39,868 bases of DNA from Campylobacter sp. (lineage in GTDB: Bacteria; Campylobacterota; Campylobacteria; Campylobacterales; Campylobacteraceae): assembly GCF_030528245.1 (NCBI RefSeq), contig NZ_JAUMZG010000010.1:1-39868 (forward strand). The letters run 5' to 3'. Positions 1 to 9,455 of the stretch are shown here, piece after piece. Numbering within the stretch: the first letter of the stretch is position 1; every line of letters begins with the position of its first letter. The position numbers were made by a program, and so were the translations under genes. The notes below the pieces were generated by a model. It searched no databases, had not been told where the DNA came from, and saw only the letters and a program-made list of their open reading frames with translations.

Positions 1-83
1 AGCCATCGGTTAGATGGAATGCTTGTCTTTTGCAGCTCGGACTTTCCTCTTCTTACGAAGCGAGCATTTGCTATGCTTTGAAT
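1..83 (-). ncRNA. rnpB: RNase P RNA, 5' part (cut by window edge)
   Basis: This is the 5' portion of the catalytic RNA of RNase P, which matures the 5' ends of tRNAs. Read on the minus strand, positions 49 to 32 give GAGGAAAGTCCGAGCTGC, the near-universal first strand of the P4 core helix of bacterial RNase P RNA. A short hairpin, AGCAT/ATGCT, precedes it. The 5' end is estimated at about position 83 from a TAGAAT element at 94-89; the rest of the RNA lies to the left of the window. It diverges from dccR. Recognition of the core is confident, but the exact end is not. Confidence 0.92.
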
Positions 84-88
84 GGGCG

Positions 89-94
89 ATTCTA
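89..94 (-). promoter_or_regulatory. -10 element of rnpB
   Basis: TAGAAT on the minus strand lies about 7 nt upstream of the inferred RNase P RNA start, with T-rich sequence further upstream. Campylobacter sigma-70 promoters typically have a T-rich stretch rather than a conserved -35, which fits. The same 60-nt gap must also hold the dccR promoter; TAAAAT at 117-122 is a weak candidate for that. Confidence 0.5.
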
Positions 95-143
95 GCGAAA
101 ATTGATGATTTTGAAATAAAATACTAAAATTTCAAGGAAAAAA

Positions 144-809
144 ATGGCGGCGAAAATTTTACTTCTCGAGGATGATTTGAGTTTGGGGGAGATTGTTGCG
201 GAATTTTTGAGCGAAGAGGGCTATGAGGTTGGGCTTTGTCATAACGCCAAAGACGCCCTCAACGAAGCCTACGAGAAGGATTACGCCCTTTGGATTTTTG
301 ATGTCAAAGTGCCTCTGGGCGATGGCTTTTCCCTGCTTGAAGAGCTAAGGGCAGCAGGACGCCAAAGCCCCTGCATCTTCATGACCTCCCTAAACACCAC
401 GGCGGATTTGAAGCAGGGCTTTAAGGCCGGCTGTGATGATTACATTCGAAAGCCCTTCGAGCTAGCCGAGCTTGCTTTGCGCGTGAAATCCCTACTCAAG
501 CGCAGTTTTTCGCATAAAAATGAGGATTATGAGGACTTGGGCGGGGGTTTTAAATTTGGCCTGACCTCTCAAAATCTTTATCATTTTGATACCCTCATCC
601 CACTTCCGGGCAAAGAATTGCGACTTTTGACCCTGCTTTTGCAAAATAAAAATCGTTTTTTAAGCACGGAGGAGCTTTTTGAGAAGCTGTGGGATTTTGA
701 CGAGGAGCCCAGTGAGCTGAGCCTTAGAGCCTATGTGAAAAATTTACGCAAAATTTTAGGCAAAGAAAAAATTCTCAACCAACGCGGCAGGGGCTATTGC
801 TATGGCTAA
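144..809 (+). CDS. dccR: OmpR-family response regulator, DccR-like
   Basis: Two-component DNA-binding response regulator of 221 aa. The receiver domain covers about residues 1-117, with the acidic pair D10/D11, phospho-acceptor D53 (in FDVKVP), switch T81 and conserved K103 (DDYIRKPF). A winged-helix output domain follows at about 140-219 and ends in RGRGYCYG. The start ATG has AAGGA about 6 nt upstream. The last 8 bases overlap the histidine kinase start, so the pair is translationally coupled. The name DccR rests on the adjoining kinase and on the nearby groESL, which I recall as the C. jejuni arrangement. The family is certain; the orthologue name is likely. Confidence 0.85.
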   Translation: MAAKILLLEDDLSLGEIVAEFLSEEGYEVGLCHNAKDALNEAYEKDYALWIFDVKVPLGDGFSLLEELRAAGRQSPCIFMTSLNTTADLKQGFKAGCDDYIRKPFELAELALRVKSLLKRSFSHKNEDYEDLGGGFKFGLTSQNLYHFDTLIPLPGKELRLLTLLLQNKNRFLSTEELFEKLWDFDEEPSELSLRAYVKNLRKILGKEKILNQRGRGYCYG

Positions 810-1995
810 GGGAGTTGTGCGTCAAATTTTACTCATTTACCTTAGCACGACGGGGATATTTTTGGCGATATTTTTCAGCCTTTGGTATGGCAAGCTTTAC
901 GAGGGACTCGTTCTTTCAAAGGGCGCTATTCTTAGGGATTGGCACAGAAATATCCTCATCAATGTCCTCAATGCGCGCTTCACGCCCCTGGATGAGAGCG
1001 CAAAAAACATCGCCCAAAGTTCGGGCTTGAAATTCGCCATTTTTGATGCCAATAAGCTTTGGTTTGACAATCTGGATTTTGATCGCAGTAAGGCCAAGTT
1101 CAGGGGCATGGGCATAGCCGATGGGAGGGTTTTTTTCTTAGCGCCGATGAGTTTTGAGGGCTATTTTTTGGGGCGAGGGGGGGAGCGATTTTCAAACGAT
1201 GAGGGTTTGAAAATTTTATTGCAAGGCGAAGATGTGGCAAAGGATCTACTCGCCATCCGTGCTAAAGTGGTGCTTTGTGCGCTTTTGGCCTTCGCGCTTT
1301 TGGCCTTCATCGCCTTCGTTTTGGTGAAAATCGCCCTAAGGCCCCTCGAGGATAAAATTCGCCTGCTGGATCGCTTCATCAAGGACTCCACGCATGAGAT
1401 CAACACGCCCCTAAGCGTGATTTTGATGAGCGTAGAGCAGCTTGAGAGGAAAAAAACGCAGGATGAGAAATTTGAGCGCATCAAACTCGCGGCCAAAACC
1501 CTGCATCAAATTTATTCGGATCTTGTGTTTTATAATTTTTCCCACACTCTTGAAAACGAGAAAAGCAGACTTAAAATGAAGGACTTGATCGCAGAGCGCC
1601 TTGAGTATTTTAGCCCCTTTTTAGCGCAAAAAGAGCTAAGGCTTGAGCGGAATTTGAGCGAGGAGGCCTTCATTTTTGCCAATAAAAATGCCATCACTAG
1701 GCTTTTTGACAACCTCCTAAGCAACGCCATCAAATACAACAAAAAGGGTGGTAAAATCGACATTTGCCTGCAAAAAAATCGCCTTCAAATCAGCGATAGC
1801 GGCTGCGGGATAGCGGGGGAGAATTTGAGCCGCATTTTTGAGCGTTACGCTCGATTTGACGCCTCGCAGGGAGGCTTTGGCATCGGGCTTTCTTTGGTGA
1901 AAAAAATCTGCCTTGAAAACGGCATCAAAATCACCTGCGACTCGAGGGAAAATGAGGGCAGCACCTTCGTGCTCGAGTGGGAGCTATTTGCTTAG
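802..1995 (+). CDS. dccS: Sensor histidine kinase, DccS-like
   Basis: Membrane sensor kinase of 397 aa, cognate to the upstream regulator. The N-terminal hydrophobic segment covers about residues 8-28, a short periplasmic sensor part follows, and the second membrane segment is at about 150-175. The H-box STHEINTPLS carries the phospho-accepting H198. The N-box (FDNLLSNAIKYN), G1 (DSGCGI) and G2 (GGFGIGLSLV) of the ATPase domain are all intact. A G7 run lies in the sensor part at about 1176-1182. The 3' end overlaps the convergent small gene by 12 nt, leaving no room for an intrinsic terminator between them. Confidence 0.87.
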   Translation: MAKGVVRQILLIYLSTTGIFLAIFFSLWYGKLYEGLVLSKGAILRDWHRNILINVLNARFTPLDESAKNIAQSSGLKFAIFDANKLWFDNLDFDRSKAKFRGMGIADGRVFFLAPMSFEGYFLGRGGERFSNDEGLKILLQGEDVAKDLLAIRAKVVLCALLAFALLAFIAFVLVKIALRPLEDKIRLLDRFIKDSTHEINTPLSVILMSVEQLERKKTQDEKFERIKLAAKTLHQIYSDLVFYNFSHTLENEKSRLKMKDLIAERLEYFSPFLAQKELRLERNLSEEAFIFANKNAITRLFDNLLSNAIKYNKKGGKIDICLQKNRLQISDSGCGIAGENLSRIFERYARFDASQGGFGIGLSLVKKICLENGIKITCDSRENEGSTFVLEWELFA

Positions 1996-2187
1996 GAGGG
2001 CGGCTTCTTTGCTTTTGATGAGAGACTGGATGAGAGCGGCGATCCTTTTTTTATCCTCAGTCTCAATGCCCCTTAAATTCGCGCCGATGAGCTGAGAAAC
2101 TAGGGCCTCATTGGACAAATCCGCATCGTTAAATTCCCGTGCTTTTTGCAAGATCTTAAGCACCCTCAAATCCTTTCTTTCATACAT
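1984..2187 (-). CDS. Small conserved-looking protein of unknown function
   Basis: 67 aa, charged, probably soluble and helical, with no motif I recognise (it begins MYERKDLRVLKILQKA). It is the last gene of the minus-strand operon. An in-frame ATG at 2193 overlaps the upstream stop as ATGA, but the ribosome site AAAGGA abuts that codon, so the ATG at 2187 with 5 nt spacing is preferred. The end overlaps dccS by 12 nt tail to tail. From memory, a small hypothetical gene sits next to the laccase-domain gene in C. jejuni as well. Probably real, function unknown. Confidence 0.6.
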   Translation of the reverse strand: MYERKDLRVLKILQKAREFNDADLSNEALVSQLIGANLRGIETEDKKRIAALIQSLIKSKEAALLSK

Positions 2188-2189
2188 TT

Positions 2190-2864
2190 TCATCCTTTCA
2201 AAACGATGACGCTTACAAAACGCCTTTGTGTTTTATCACGGCGATAGGAGGGCAGGGACCCATCCTCAAAGGTGCAAAGCTCCAAATCCACAATATCCTC
2301 CATTCCCAAATTTTGCGCCTGTTTTTTCACAAGCGCCTTCAAATCCAGCCGGTTCTCGCGCACGAATTCCCCAAAATGCGCCCCAGCATGCTCCAAAATT
2401 TCCCCCCCAAGCTCGTAGTGCCTTTGACAGATTGCGGGCATGATGAAGAGCTTAAAGTTCGCCATTTTAAGCTCGGGGTAAAATTTTTCCACCTCTGCAG
2501 CGCAGGCGGCTAGGATGTTTTCAAAGCAGCCCTGCCTCCCCGAGTGCAAGGCCGCCACAAGTCCATCCTTGTGCCACAAAAGCAGGGGCAAGCAGTCCGC
2601 ACTCAAAACGCAAAGCGCCGTTCCTTTTTGCCGCGTTATGAGGCCATCGCAGCTTGAATTTTTACCCGCATCGATCGTAACGATGCGGGAGTGGATTTGA
2701 TTCATAAAAACGCATTTTTTAATCCCACCCAAGCCTAAATTTTCAAACAAATTCCCTTCAAAAATTTCCCCCCTAAAAGGACCATAGTCCCTATCGTAGG
2801 CGCAAAAAATGCCTATTTTTTCATCGTTCAATACAGATAAGAAATTTTGTCCACTTCCTGCCAT
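2190..2864 (-). CDS. pgeF: Laccase-domain (YfiH/PgeF/YlmD family) protein
   Basis: 224 aa, cytoplasmic. Members of this family have been described as copper/zinc-site purine nucleoside-active enzymes, and PgeF corrects mis-incorporated L-serine in peptidoglycan precursors; which activity applies here is not visible. Family marks are the DGLIT segment, SADCLPLLL with the metal-binding cysteine, and VAALHSGRQGCFENIL, where the usual HAGWRG is HSGRQG. The start ATG has AAAGGA upstream and lies 37 nt inside the end of the riboflavin synthase gene, an unusually long overlap. A C7 run on the plus strand at 2402-2408 is G7 in this gene. Confidence 0.78.
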   Translation of the reverse strand: MAGSGQNFLSVLNDEKIGIFCAYDRDYGPFRGEIFEGNLFENLGLGGIKKCVFMNQIHSRIVTIDAGKNSSCDGLITRQKGTALCVLSADCLPLLLWHKDGLVAALHSGRQGCFENILAACAAEVEKFYPELKMANFKLFIMPAICQRHYELGGEILEHAGAHFGEFVRENRLDLKALVKKQAQNLGMEDIVDLELCTFEDGSLPSYRRDKTQRRFVSVIVLKG

Positions 2865-3433
2865 GAAGGTCCTTTGGGTTTGAATTTTGCTGCCAAGTAG
2901 CGCGCGAGTAAATCGCTTTCCACATTGAGCCTCCTGCCGATCTGATAGTCTTTAAAAAGCGTTTGGTTGAAGGTGATGGGGATGAGAGTGAGTCGCACTC
3001 CGGTGGCTAAAATTTCATTGATGGTGAGGCTAACCCCATCGATGCCTATGCTGCCCTTTGGCGCCATGAATTCCATCAAATGCGGCGGCAGGTTGATGAA
3101 AAAATCCATGCCGTTTTCGTTTTTTTTAATGCCCTCAAGCACCCCCACTCCGTCAATGTGCCCCTGCATCAAATGTCCATCCACCCTATCGCCATAGCAC
3201 AAAGCGGGCTCAATGTGCACCCTGTCCTTTAAATTTTCCACCGCGATGAGGCCGCGCGTTTCCTTTGAGAGCTCCACATCAAAGCCCTCGCGATGCGTTT
3301 TTATGACGCTCAGGCAAGCACCATTGACCGCCACACTGGCCCCAAGCTCTGGCCTGTGGAGGGCCTTGAGGCTTAAGATGTTGTTTTGGTAGGACCTCAC
3401 CCCAGCGATTTCTTTAATCAAGCCGTTAAACAT
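2828..3433 (-). CDS. ribE: Riboflavin synthase, alpha subunit
   Basis: 201 aa, the normal length. It dismutates two 6,7-dimethyl-8-ribityllumazine molecules to riboflavin. Two lumazine-binding repeats are visible: MFNGLI, GASVAVNGACLSV, ET and NLKD in the first, then GHIDGVG, GSIGIDGVSLTINE, IPITFNQTLF and NVESDLLARY in the second. The ATG at 3433 (with AAGG upstream) matches the family start; an in-frame TTG one codon earlier is ignored. It follows the AsmA-like gene by 9 nt and overlaps the laccase-domain gene. No FMN riboswitch precedes it. Confidence 0.92.
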   Translation of the reverse strand: MFNGLIKEIAGVRSYQNNILSLKALHRPELGASVAVNGACLSVIKTHREGFDVELSKETRGLIAVENLKDRVHIEPALCYGDRVDGHLMQGHIDGVGVLEGIKKNENGMDFFINLPPHLMEFMAPKGSIGIDGVSLTINEILATGVRLTLIPITFNQTLFKDYQIGRRLNVESDLLARYLAAKFKPKGPSWQEVDKISYLY

Positions 3434-3442
3434 CAAAACGCC

Positions 3443-5962
3443 TTAGAAAATTTTATCCAAAAGTTTGTCAAGTTTTCCATCCTCTGTGGGCTTTTTGACC
3501 GTATCGTTGAGTATGTTTTTGAGGGTATTTTTGACGCTCTCGGTGCTGAGTTTGACCTTAGGATCCTCGCTCGTGCCTTCGATGATGCCCTTGAAATTTG
3601 CCTGATTGAACTGGGCTTCAAAGGGGATTTTGATGTGCTGATTGTCGGTGTTGATCCTAGCCTGATGGATGCTGATATGGGCATTTTGCGCCTGCATGTT
3701 TAGGGAGAAATCAACAAGCTCCTTGCGCATCGTCGCCTGCGCCTTTGCGCTATGAAAAACATTATCGGTAATATCCTTGAAGGTGAGGAGCTTGATGGCG
3801 TTTGTGATGGGGTTTTGCTTGAGTTTCCCCTCGCTCATATTAAGCCCCGCCGTGCCGCTTTGGCTTAAAAGATTGTAATTGATGTCCGCATCGGCCCTGC
3901 CCTCATAAAGGTCGATAACATCCACGCCCCTAGCTAGGCTGAAAAGATCAACGCCCTTAAGCGAGGCTTTCAGGGCGTCATTTTCAAGGCTCGCCCTGAG
4001 CTTGCCTTCGAATAAATTCTCGCTTGTGATGAGGGCCTTTGGCTTTTTATCGAACGAAAGCATCCCCTCAAAATCGGCCTTTCCGCTTAGTTTTCTCTCC
4101 ACCAAAAAACCAAGCTTGGAGAAATCATTCAGGGCTAGGGTGAAGTTGGAACTTAAAGTGCGTTGATTGAGATCAAAATTGCCTTTTAGGCTTTTGAGAT
4201 TGCCTAAGGTGGAGTGAAGCGAGGCGTCAAAATCGGCCACGGAATCTTTCAAAAAAGCCTTCGCTTTCAGATCAAAATGCGCGTTTTCTGGGAATTTTTT
4301 ATCCAAAATTTGGCTAAGAGCCGAGGCGTTGAGAACCCCCTTGGCATTCAAATTCACATCGCCGCTGAGCTTTTTTAAATCAAGATTTGAAAGCTTAGCC
4401 TTGCCGTTTAAAACCCCACCCGCATACTGGGGCAAACCCGCGATGAGCAAAGCCTTTTGGATGTCTAAATTTTCCACACTCACATCAAGATCTTTGCCTC
4501 CAGAACGGGCCGTGATTTTACCCTCGGCCAAATTCGCATCAATGTCGAGATTTTGGATTTGCGAGCCTATCAGGTGGATCTTGGAATTTAAAAGCATGCT
4601 GCCCTGGAGCCTTTGTCCGGCCAGAGTGCTAAATTGCGACAAATCATCGATGCTGACCATGGCGACTAGTTTTAGTTCTGCGTTGTTTGAGTCATAGCTT
4701 CCGCTCAGTTTTTTGACTTCAAGCAGGGTGGAATTTAAAAGCGCGTTGTAGCTGATTTTGCCGTTGTTTGAATCCGCTTGTGCTTGGAGGCTTAGGGATG
4801 CGTTTGGAAAGCTCAAGTGGGTGATTTTTTTGATTTCTTGAGGATCGATCGCTGCGTTGTCGATTTTTGCTTCTGCGTTGAAATTTTTAAGATCCAAAGC
4901 CTCGCTCCTCAAATTCACATGCAAATTTCCGCTCGCCAAAGACCCGTATCCTGCTAGGGCTAGGATTTTTTCAAGCCTCACCGCATCGAGCAGGAGGTGC
5001 AATTTCCCCTCTTTGACCCTGATGCTAGCCTCCCCACCCAAACCGCTGATTTTTGCATCCAAATCGCGCAAGACACTTCGCGCGAAAAGCAAATCCCCGC
5101 TCAAATCCAAAGCGCCATTCAATTTTGTTTGGGTGAGACTTTCGAGCTGGCTCAAGTCGAGGATTTTGAGATTAAAATCAGTTTGGAGTGAATCTTGAGT
5201 CAAATCGTATAAAGTTTTTTGACTGGTTAGATTGAGGTATGAATTTTGCGTTTGGCTCGTAATGAAGATGCGGTTATCCTTTATAGTGGCTAAAATTTTG
5301 GAATTTAAATCAGAATTTTTTGGCAAATTGACTTTAAATTTTTTTTGAATTTGCGCATGATTTATATCATTGATGTCAAGTTTTATTATAGCGTTACCAT
5401 CAGGTTTTAAATCTTTGTTTGAAATTTTTGCCACAAGATCAATTTGCCCTTTAAAATAGGGATCTTGATGGAGAAAAATTAAAATTTTTTCTAGGTTTAG
5501 CTTTTGGGCATCAAGTTGAAGATCAAGTGGCCTAAGCTTGTAAATTCTACTATCCAAAATGATATTAGAGTCAAACAAAAGACCCTTGCCATTTGCGATA
5601 AAATCATTGATAGAGCCTTGAATTTTTCCCGCAAAATGAAGATCTTTGAGATTCAAACCTGCATTTTGTGTGTGATTTTTGTTGGCTTCCAATTTGTATT
5701 CAAGATCAAATCCTAAGCCGAAGAGGCTCAAATTTCCGTCGAGTTCAAGCTCTAGAGCGTTGTTGAGGATGGCTTGCAAATCCAAAGAAGAAGGGCGCAG
5801 GGAAAGGCGCGTGATGTTTAAATCCAGTCCAAAATCTTGCTTGACTTTATTTTGAGCGATATTGACAATGGCAGCATTACCAAGACTGGTAAAAAGTAAG
5901 CCATAAATGGCAAAGAAGAGCACTAAAATTAAGGCTAAAAAGGCGTAAATGATTTTTTTCAT
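3443..5962 (-). CDS. AsmA/TamB-like inner-membrane-anchored periplasmic protein
   Basis: 839 aa. An uncleaved N-terminal membrane anchor spans about residues 4-25, followed by a long periplasmic region rich in alternating beta-strand patterns (many short L-x-L stretches with KISGLGG- or NLDL-type turns). This is the look of the AsmA/DUF748/TamB group of bridge-like proteins implicated in lipid transport and outer-membrane homeostasis. The extreme C-terminus (ESVKNTLKNIL to LDKIF) is amphipathic. It is the first gene of the minus-strand operon and diverges from groES. The N-terminal third is AT-richer (18/60 G+C at 5461-5520) than the rest. Family assignment is by overall pattern, not by a catalytic motif. 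Confidence 0.7.
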   Translation of the reverse strand: MKKIIYAFLALILVLFFAIYGLLFTSLGNAAIVNIAQNKVKQDFGLDLNITRLSLRPSSLDLQAILNNALELELDGNLSLFGLGFDLEYKLEANKNHTQNAGLNLKDLHFAGKIQGSINDFIANGKGLLFDSNIILDSRIYKLRPLDLQLDAQKLNLEKILIFLHQDPYFKGQIDLVAKISNKDLKPDGNAIIKLDINDINHAQIQKKFKVNLPKNSDLNSKILATIKDNRIFITSQTQNSYLNLTSQKTLYDLTQDSLQTDFNLKILDLSQLESLTQTKLNGALDLSGDLLFARSVLRDLDAKISGLGGEASIRVKEGKLHLLLDAVRLEKILALAGYGSLASGNLHVNLRSEALDLKNFNAEAKIDNAAIDPQEIKKITHLSFPNASLSLQAQADSNNGKISYNALLNSTLLEVKKLSGSYDSNNAELKLVAMVSIDDLSQFSTLAGQRLQGSMLLNSKIHLIGSQIQNLDIDANLAEGKITARSGGKDLDVSVENLDIQKALLIAGLPQYAGGVLNGKAKLSNLDLKKLSGDVNLNAKGVLNASALSQILDKKFPENAHFDLKAKAFLKDSVADFDASLHSTLGNLKSLKGNFDLNQRTLSSNFTLALNDFSKLGFLVERKLSGKADFEGMLSFDKKPKALITSENLFEGKLRASLENDALKASLKGVDLFSLARGVDVIDLYEGRADADINYNLLSQSGTAGLNMSEGKLKQNPITNAIKLLTFKDITDNVFHSAKAQATMRKELVDFSLNMQAQNAHISIHQARINTDNQHIKIPFEAQFNQANFKGIIEGTSEDPKVKLSTESVKNTLKNILNDTVKKPTEDGKLDKLLDKIF

Positions 5963-6041
5963 TGCTTATCCTTTATGATTATTTTATAAAATAACTTTAG
6001 TCTTATTAGCTAAAGATTTATAAATATTTTTACTTAAACTA

Positions 6042-6070
6042 TTGACACCATTTATTTTTTGTAGTAATAT
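6042..6070 (+). promoter_or_regulatory. Sigma-70 promoter of groESL
   Basis: TTGACA (6042-6047), 17 nt, TAATAT (6065-6070): a near-perfect vegetative promoter. This is notable because Campylobacter promoters usually lack a recognisable -35. The predicted start, about 6077, falls inside the CIRCE-like inverted repeat. Confidence 0.8.
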
Positions 6071-6071
6071 T

Positions 6072-6100
6072 TTAACACTCAAATTTTAAAAGAGTGCTAA
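6072..6100 (+). promoter_or_regulatory. CIRCE-like operator (HrcA site) of groESL
   Basis: Inverted repeat TTAACACTC, 11 nt, GAGTGCTAA. The right arm is the exact consensus arm of CIRCE and the left arm differs at one position (A for G). CIRCE normally has a 9-nt spacer; here it is 11. It begins one base after the -10 box and covers the predicted start, so a bound HrcA repressor would block initiation. hrcA is not in this window. Confidence 0.8.
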
Positions 6101-6128
6101 CAAATCTATGTAATGAAAGGATAACAAA

Positions 6129-6389
6129 ATGAATTTTCAACCTTTAGGAAAACGCGTTTTAGTCAAACGGGTGGAAGAGACCAAAACGACAGCCTCAGGC
6201 ATCATCATACCCGATAATGCTAAAGAAAAGCCTTTGATGGGCGAAGTTATAGCGGTGAGTAAGGAGTTGAGTGAGCTTTCCACTGGCGACAAAATCGTTT
6301 TTGCCAAATACGGCGGCACGGAAATCAAGCTCGATGGTGGCGAGTATTTGGTCTTGAATCTTGATGACATTTTAGGAATTTTAAAATAA
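6129..6389 (+). CDS. groES: Co-chaperonin GroES
   Basis: 86 aa, the usual length. It forms the heptameric lid of the GroEL folding chamber. Recognisable are [14 protein letters not shown], the mobile loop around [18 protein letters not shown], and the C-terminal [11 protein letters not shown]. The ribosome site AAAGGA lies 7 nt before ATG. It is the first gene of the heat-shock operon under a strong promoter with a CIRCE-like operator, and groEL follows 10 nt downstream. Confidence 0.97.
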   Translation: MNFQPLGKRVLVKRVEETKTTASGIIIPDNAKEKPLMGEVIAVSKELSELSTGDKIVFAKYGGTEIKLDGGEYLVLNLDDILGILK

Positions 6390-6396
6390 GGAGTAA

Positions 6397-8037
<1,641 letters not shown>

Positions 8038-8055
8038 TCCCCCCTGCCACCTCAG

Positions 8056-8081
8056 TCAGCAGAGCTTTCTGCTGATTTTTT
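8056..8081 (+). terminator. Intrinsic terminator of groESL
   Basis: Perfect 8-bp stem TCAGCAGA/TCTGCTGA with loop GCTT, followed directly by six T residues. It lies 18 nt after the groEL stop codon and is the clearest Rho-independent terminator in the window. Confidence 0.88.
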
Positions 8082-8196
8082 ATGCTACTTATTTAAGTTT
8101 TACCCTCTCCAAACATTCAAATGCATTTATTTGTTGTCGATATTATTTTTTTTTAAATTCTTATATTTGTCAACGATAAATTTTTTGGAGCATGAA

Positions 8197-8802
8197 ATGA
8201 ACTTTAAAGAACTTTTGAACAAGCGTTATGCTTGCAAGCTTTTTACCGAGGAAAAAATCAGCGAGGAAAAACTGCGCTTCATCTTGGAGTGTGGAATTTT
8301 AAGCCCGAGCTCTCATGGCTTTGAGCCGTGGAAATTTGTCGTGCTAAAGGACAGGGGCGAGGAGCTATCAAAACTCTGCTTTCATCAAAAAAATGTTGCC
8401 TCAGCAAGCCATAATGTCATCATTCTAGCGCGCAAGGATTTGCAAAGCAAGGACGATTTTGCGCAAAGGCAAATCAGGCGCTTTAGCGGCAGAAGTGAGG
8501 AAAAATTCCGCGAGGTTTTGGCCACTTACACGCACAAAACCGACCCGATGTCCCCCCAGGAGCTCTACCACTACGCCCAGCTTCAGTGCTATCTGGCCCT
8601 GATGCAAATGTCCCTAGCGGCGATGAGCGTGGGGGTGGACTCGTGCATGATAGGCGGCTTTGAAAAGGAGGGAGTGGATGCCTTTTTGGGACTTGAGGAG
8701 CCCTTTGAAACGGCGGTGATTTTGAGTTTGGGATACAAGGCTAATGAGCCAAAATACCCCAAGCAGCGCTTGAAATTTGAAGAAGTGGTGGAGTTTTTAT
8801 GA
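8197..8802 (+). CDS. rdxA: RdxA-like oxygen-insensitive nitroreductase (copy 1)
   Basis: 201 aa, FMN-dependent nitroreductase fold. RYACKLF near the N-terminus and GVDSCMIGGF match the two cysteine-containing motifs of Helicobacter and Campylobacter RdxA, the enzyme whose activity activates metronidazole. LSPSSHGFEPWKF is the FMN-binding segment. The reading frame is open back to 8131, but the hydrophobic extension lacks a ribosome site, while GGAG precedes the ATG at 8197. A T9 run (8146-8154) lies upstream. The 3' end overlaps a paralogous gene by 4 nt. The family is certain; which of the two is the true rdxA orthologue is not. Confidence 0.82.
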   Translation: MNFKELLNKRYACKLFTEEKISEEKLRFILECGILSPSSHGFEPWKFVVLKDRGEELSKLCFHQKNVASASHNVIILARKDLQSKDDFAQRQIRRFSGRSEEKFREVLATYTHKTDPMSPQELYHYAQLQCYLALMQMSLAAMSVGVDSCMIGGFEKEGVDAFLGLEEPFETAVILSLGYKANEPKYPKQRLKFEEVVEFL

Positions 8803-9392
8803 AAATTTTTAGTACGAGGTATTCTTGCAGGAATTTTAAGGATAAGGACATCGAGGCGCAGGATTTGCGTAAAATTTTGGAGGTCGCACGATTTAGCCCC
8901 AGCTCTTTGGGGCTTGAGCCGTGGAAATTCCTAGTCGTGCAGGATAAAATTCAAAAAAGTCAAATCAGCCTCATCGCCAACCATCAAGCCCACCTCAAAA
9001 GCGCGGCGGCTTTGATCATCATCGTTTCAAGGCTTGATTTTGAGGACTATTTCGAGGACAAACTGCGTCAAAGAAAGATGAGCGAGGTCGAATTCCAAAA
9101 GCGGGTCCGGCTTTACAAGCCCTTTTTAAGCTCCATGGATAAGAAGGCGAAGTTGGCCTATTCTAGAGAGCAGGCGCATATCGCGCTGGCTAGCATTTTA
9201 TACGGGGCGAATTCGCTAGGCATTGCAAGCTGCACCATTGGAGGCTTTGACAGGGATAAGCTCAATGAATATTTGAAGCTAGACACCGACAAGGCTCAGG
9301 CCACGCTCATCGTGGCTTTGGGCTTTGCTGCGGATGAGGGGGTGCCGGATAAGGCGCGATTCACTTTGGATGAGCTGGTGGAATTTTTGTGA
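8799..9392 (+). CDS. RdxA-like nitroreductase (copy 2)
   Basis: 197 aa, clearly paralogous to the preceding gene: RYSCRNF, FSPSSLGLEPWKF and ASCTIGGFD occupy the same positions as RYACKLF, LSPSSHGFEPWKF and DSCMIGGFE. It is translationally coupled to copy 1 through ATGA. The two proteins have diverged considerably outside these motifs, so the duplication is old rather than recent. From memory, C. jejuni also has an rdxA next to a second, often degraded, nitroreductase gene; here both frames are intact. Substrate unknown; flavin-dependent reduction is inferred from the family. Confidence 0.8.
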   Translation: MKIFSTRYSCRNFKDKDIEAQDLRKILEVARFSPSSLGLEPWKFLVVQDKIQKSQISLIANHQAHLKSAAALIIIVSRLDFEDYFEDKLRQRKMSEVEFQKRVRLYKPFLSSMDKKAKLAYSREQAHIALASILYGANSLGIASCTIGGFDRDKLNEYLKLDTDKAQATLIVALGFAADEGVPDKARFTLDELVEFL

Positions 9393-9455
9393 TTTAAGCT
9401 TGATTTTATTTTGAATTGACAAAAATTTACGAGAAATCAAACGGAAAGGTGGAAG

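Noticed and set aside
8138..8180. CGATAT and CGATAA boxes resembling flagellar sigma-28 -10 elements before the nitroreductase genes.
   Set aside because: No properly spaced -35 (TAAAGTTT-like) for either; the sequence is simply T-rich.
8131..8196. N-terminal hydrophobic extension of the first nitroreductase (MLSILFFFKF).
   Set aside because: No ribosome site, poly-T derived sequence; the ATG at 8197 has GGAG and fits the family start.
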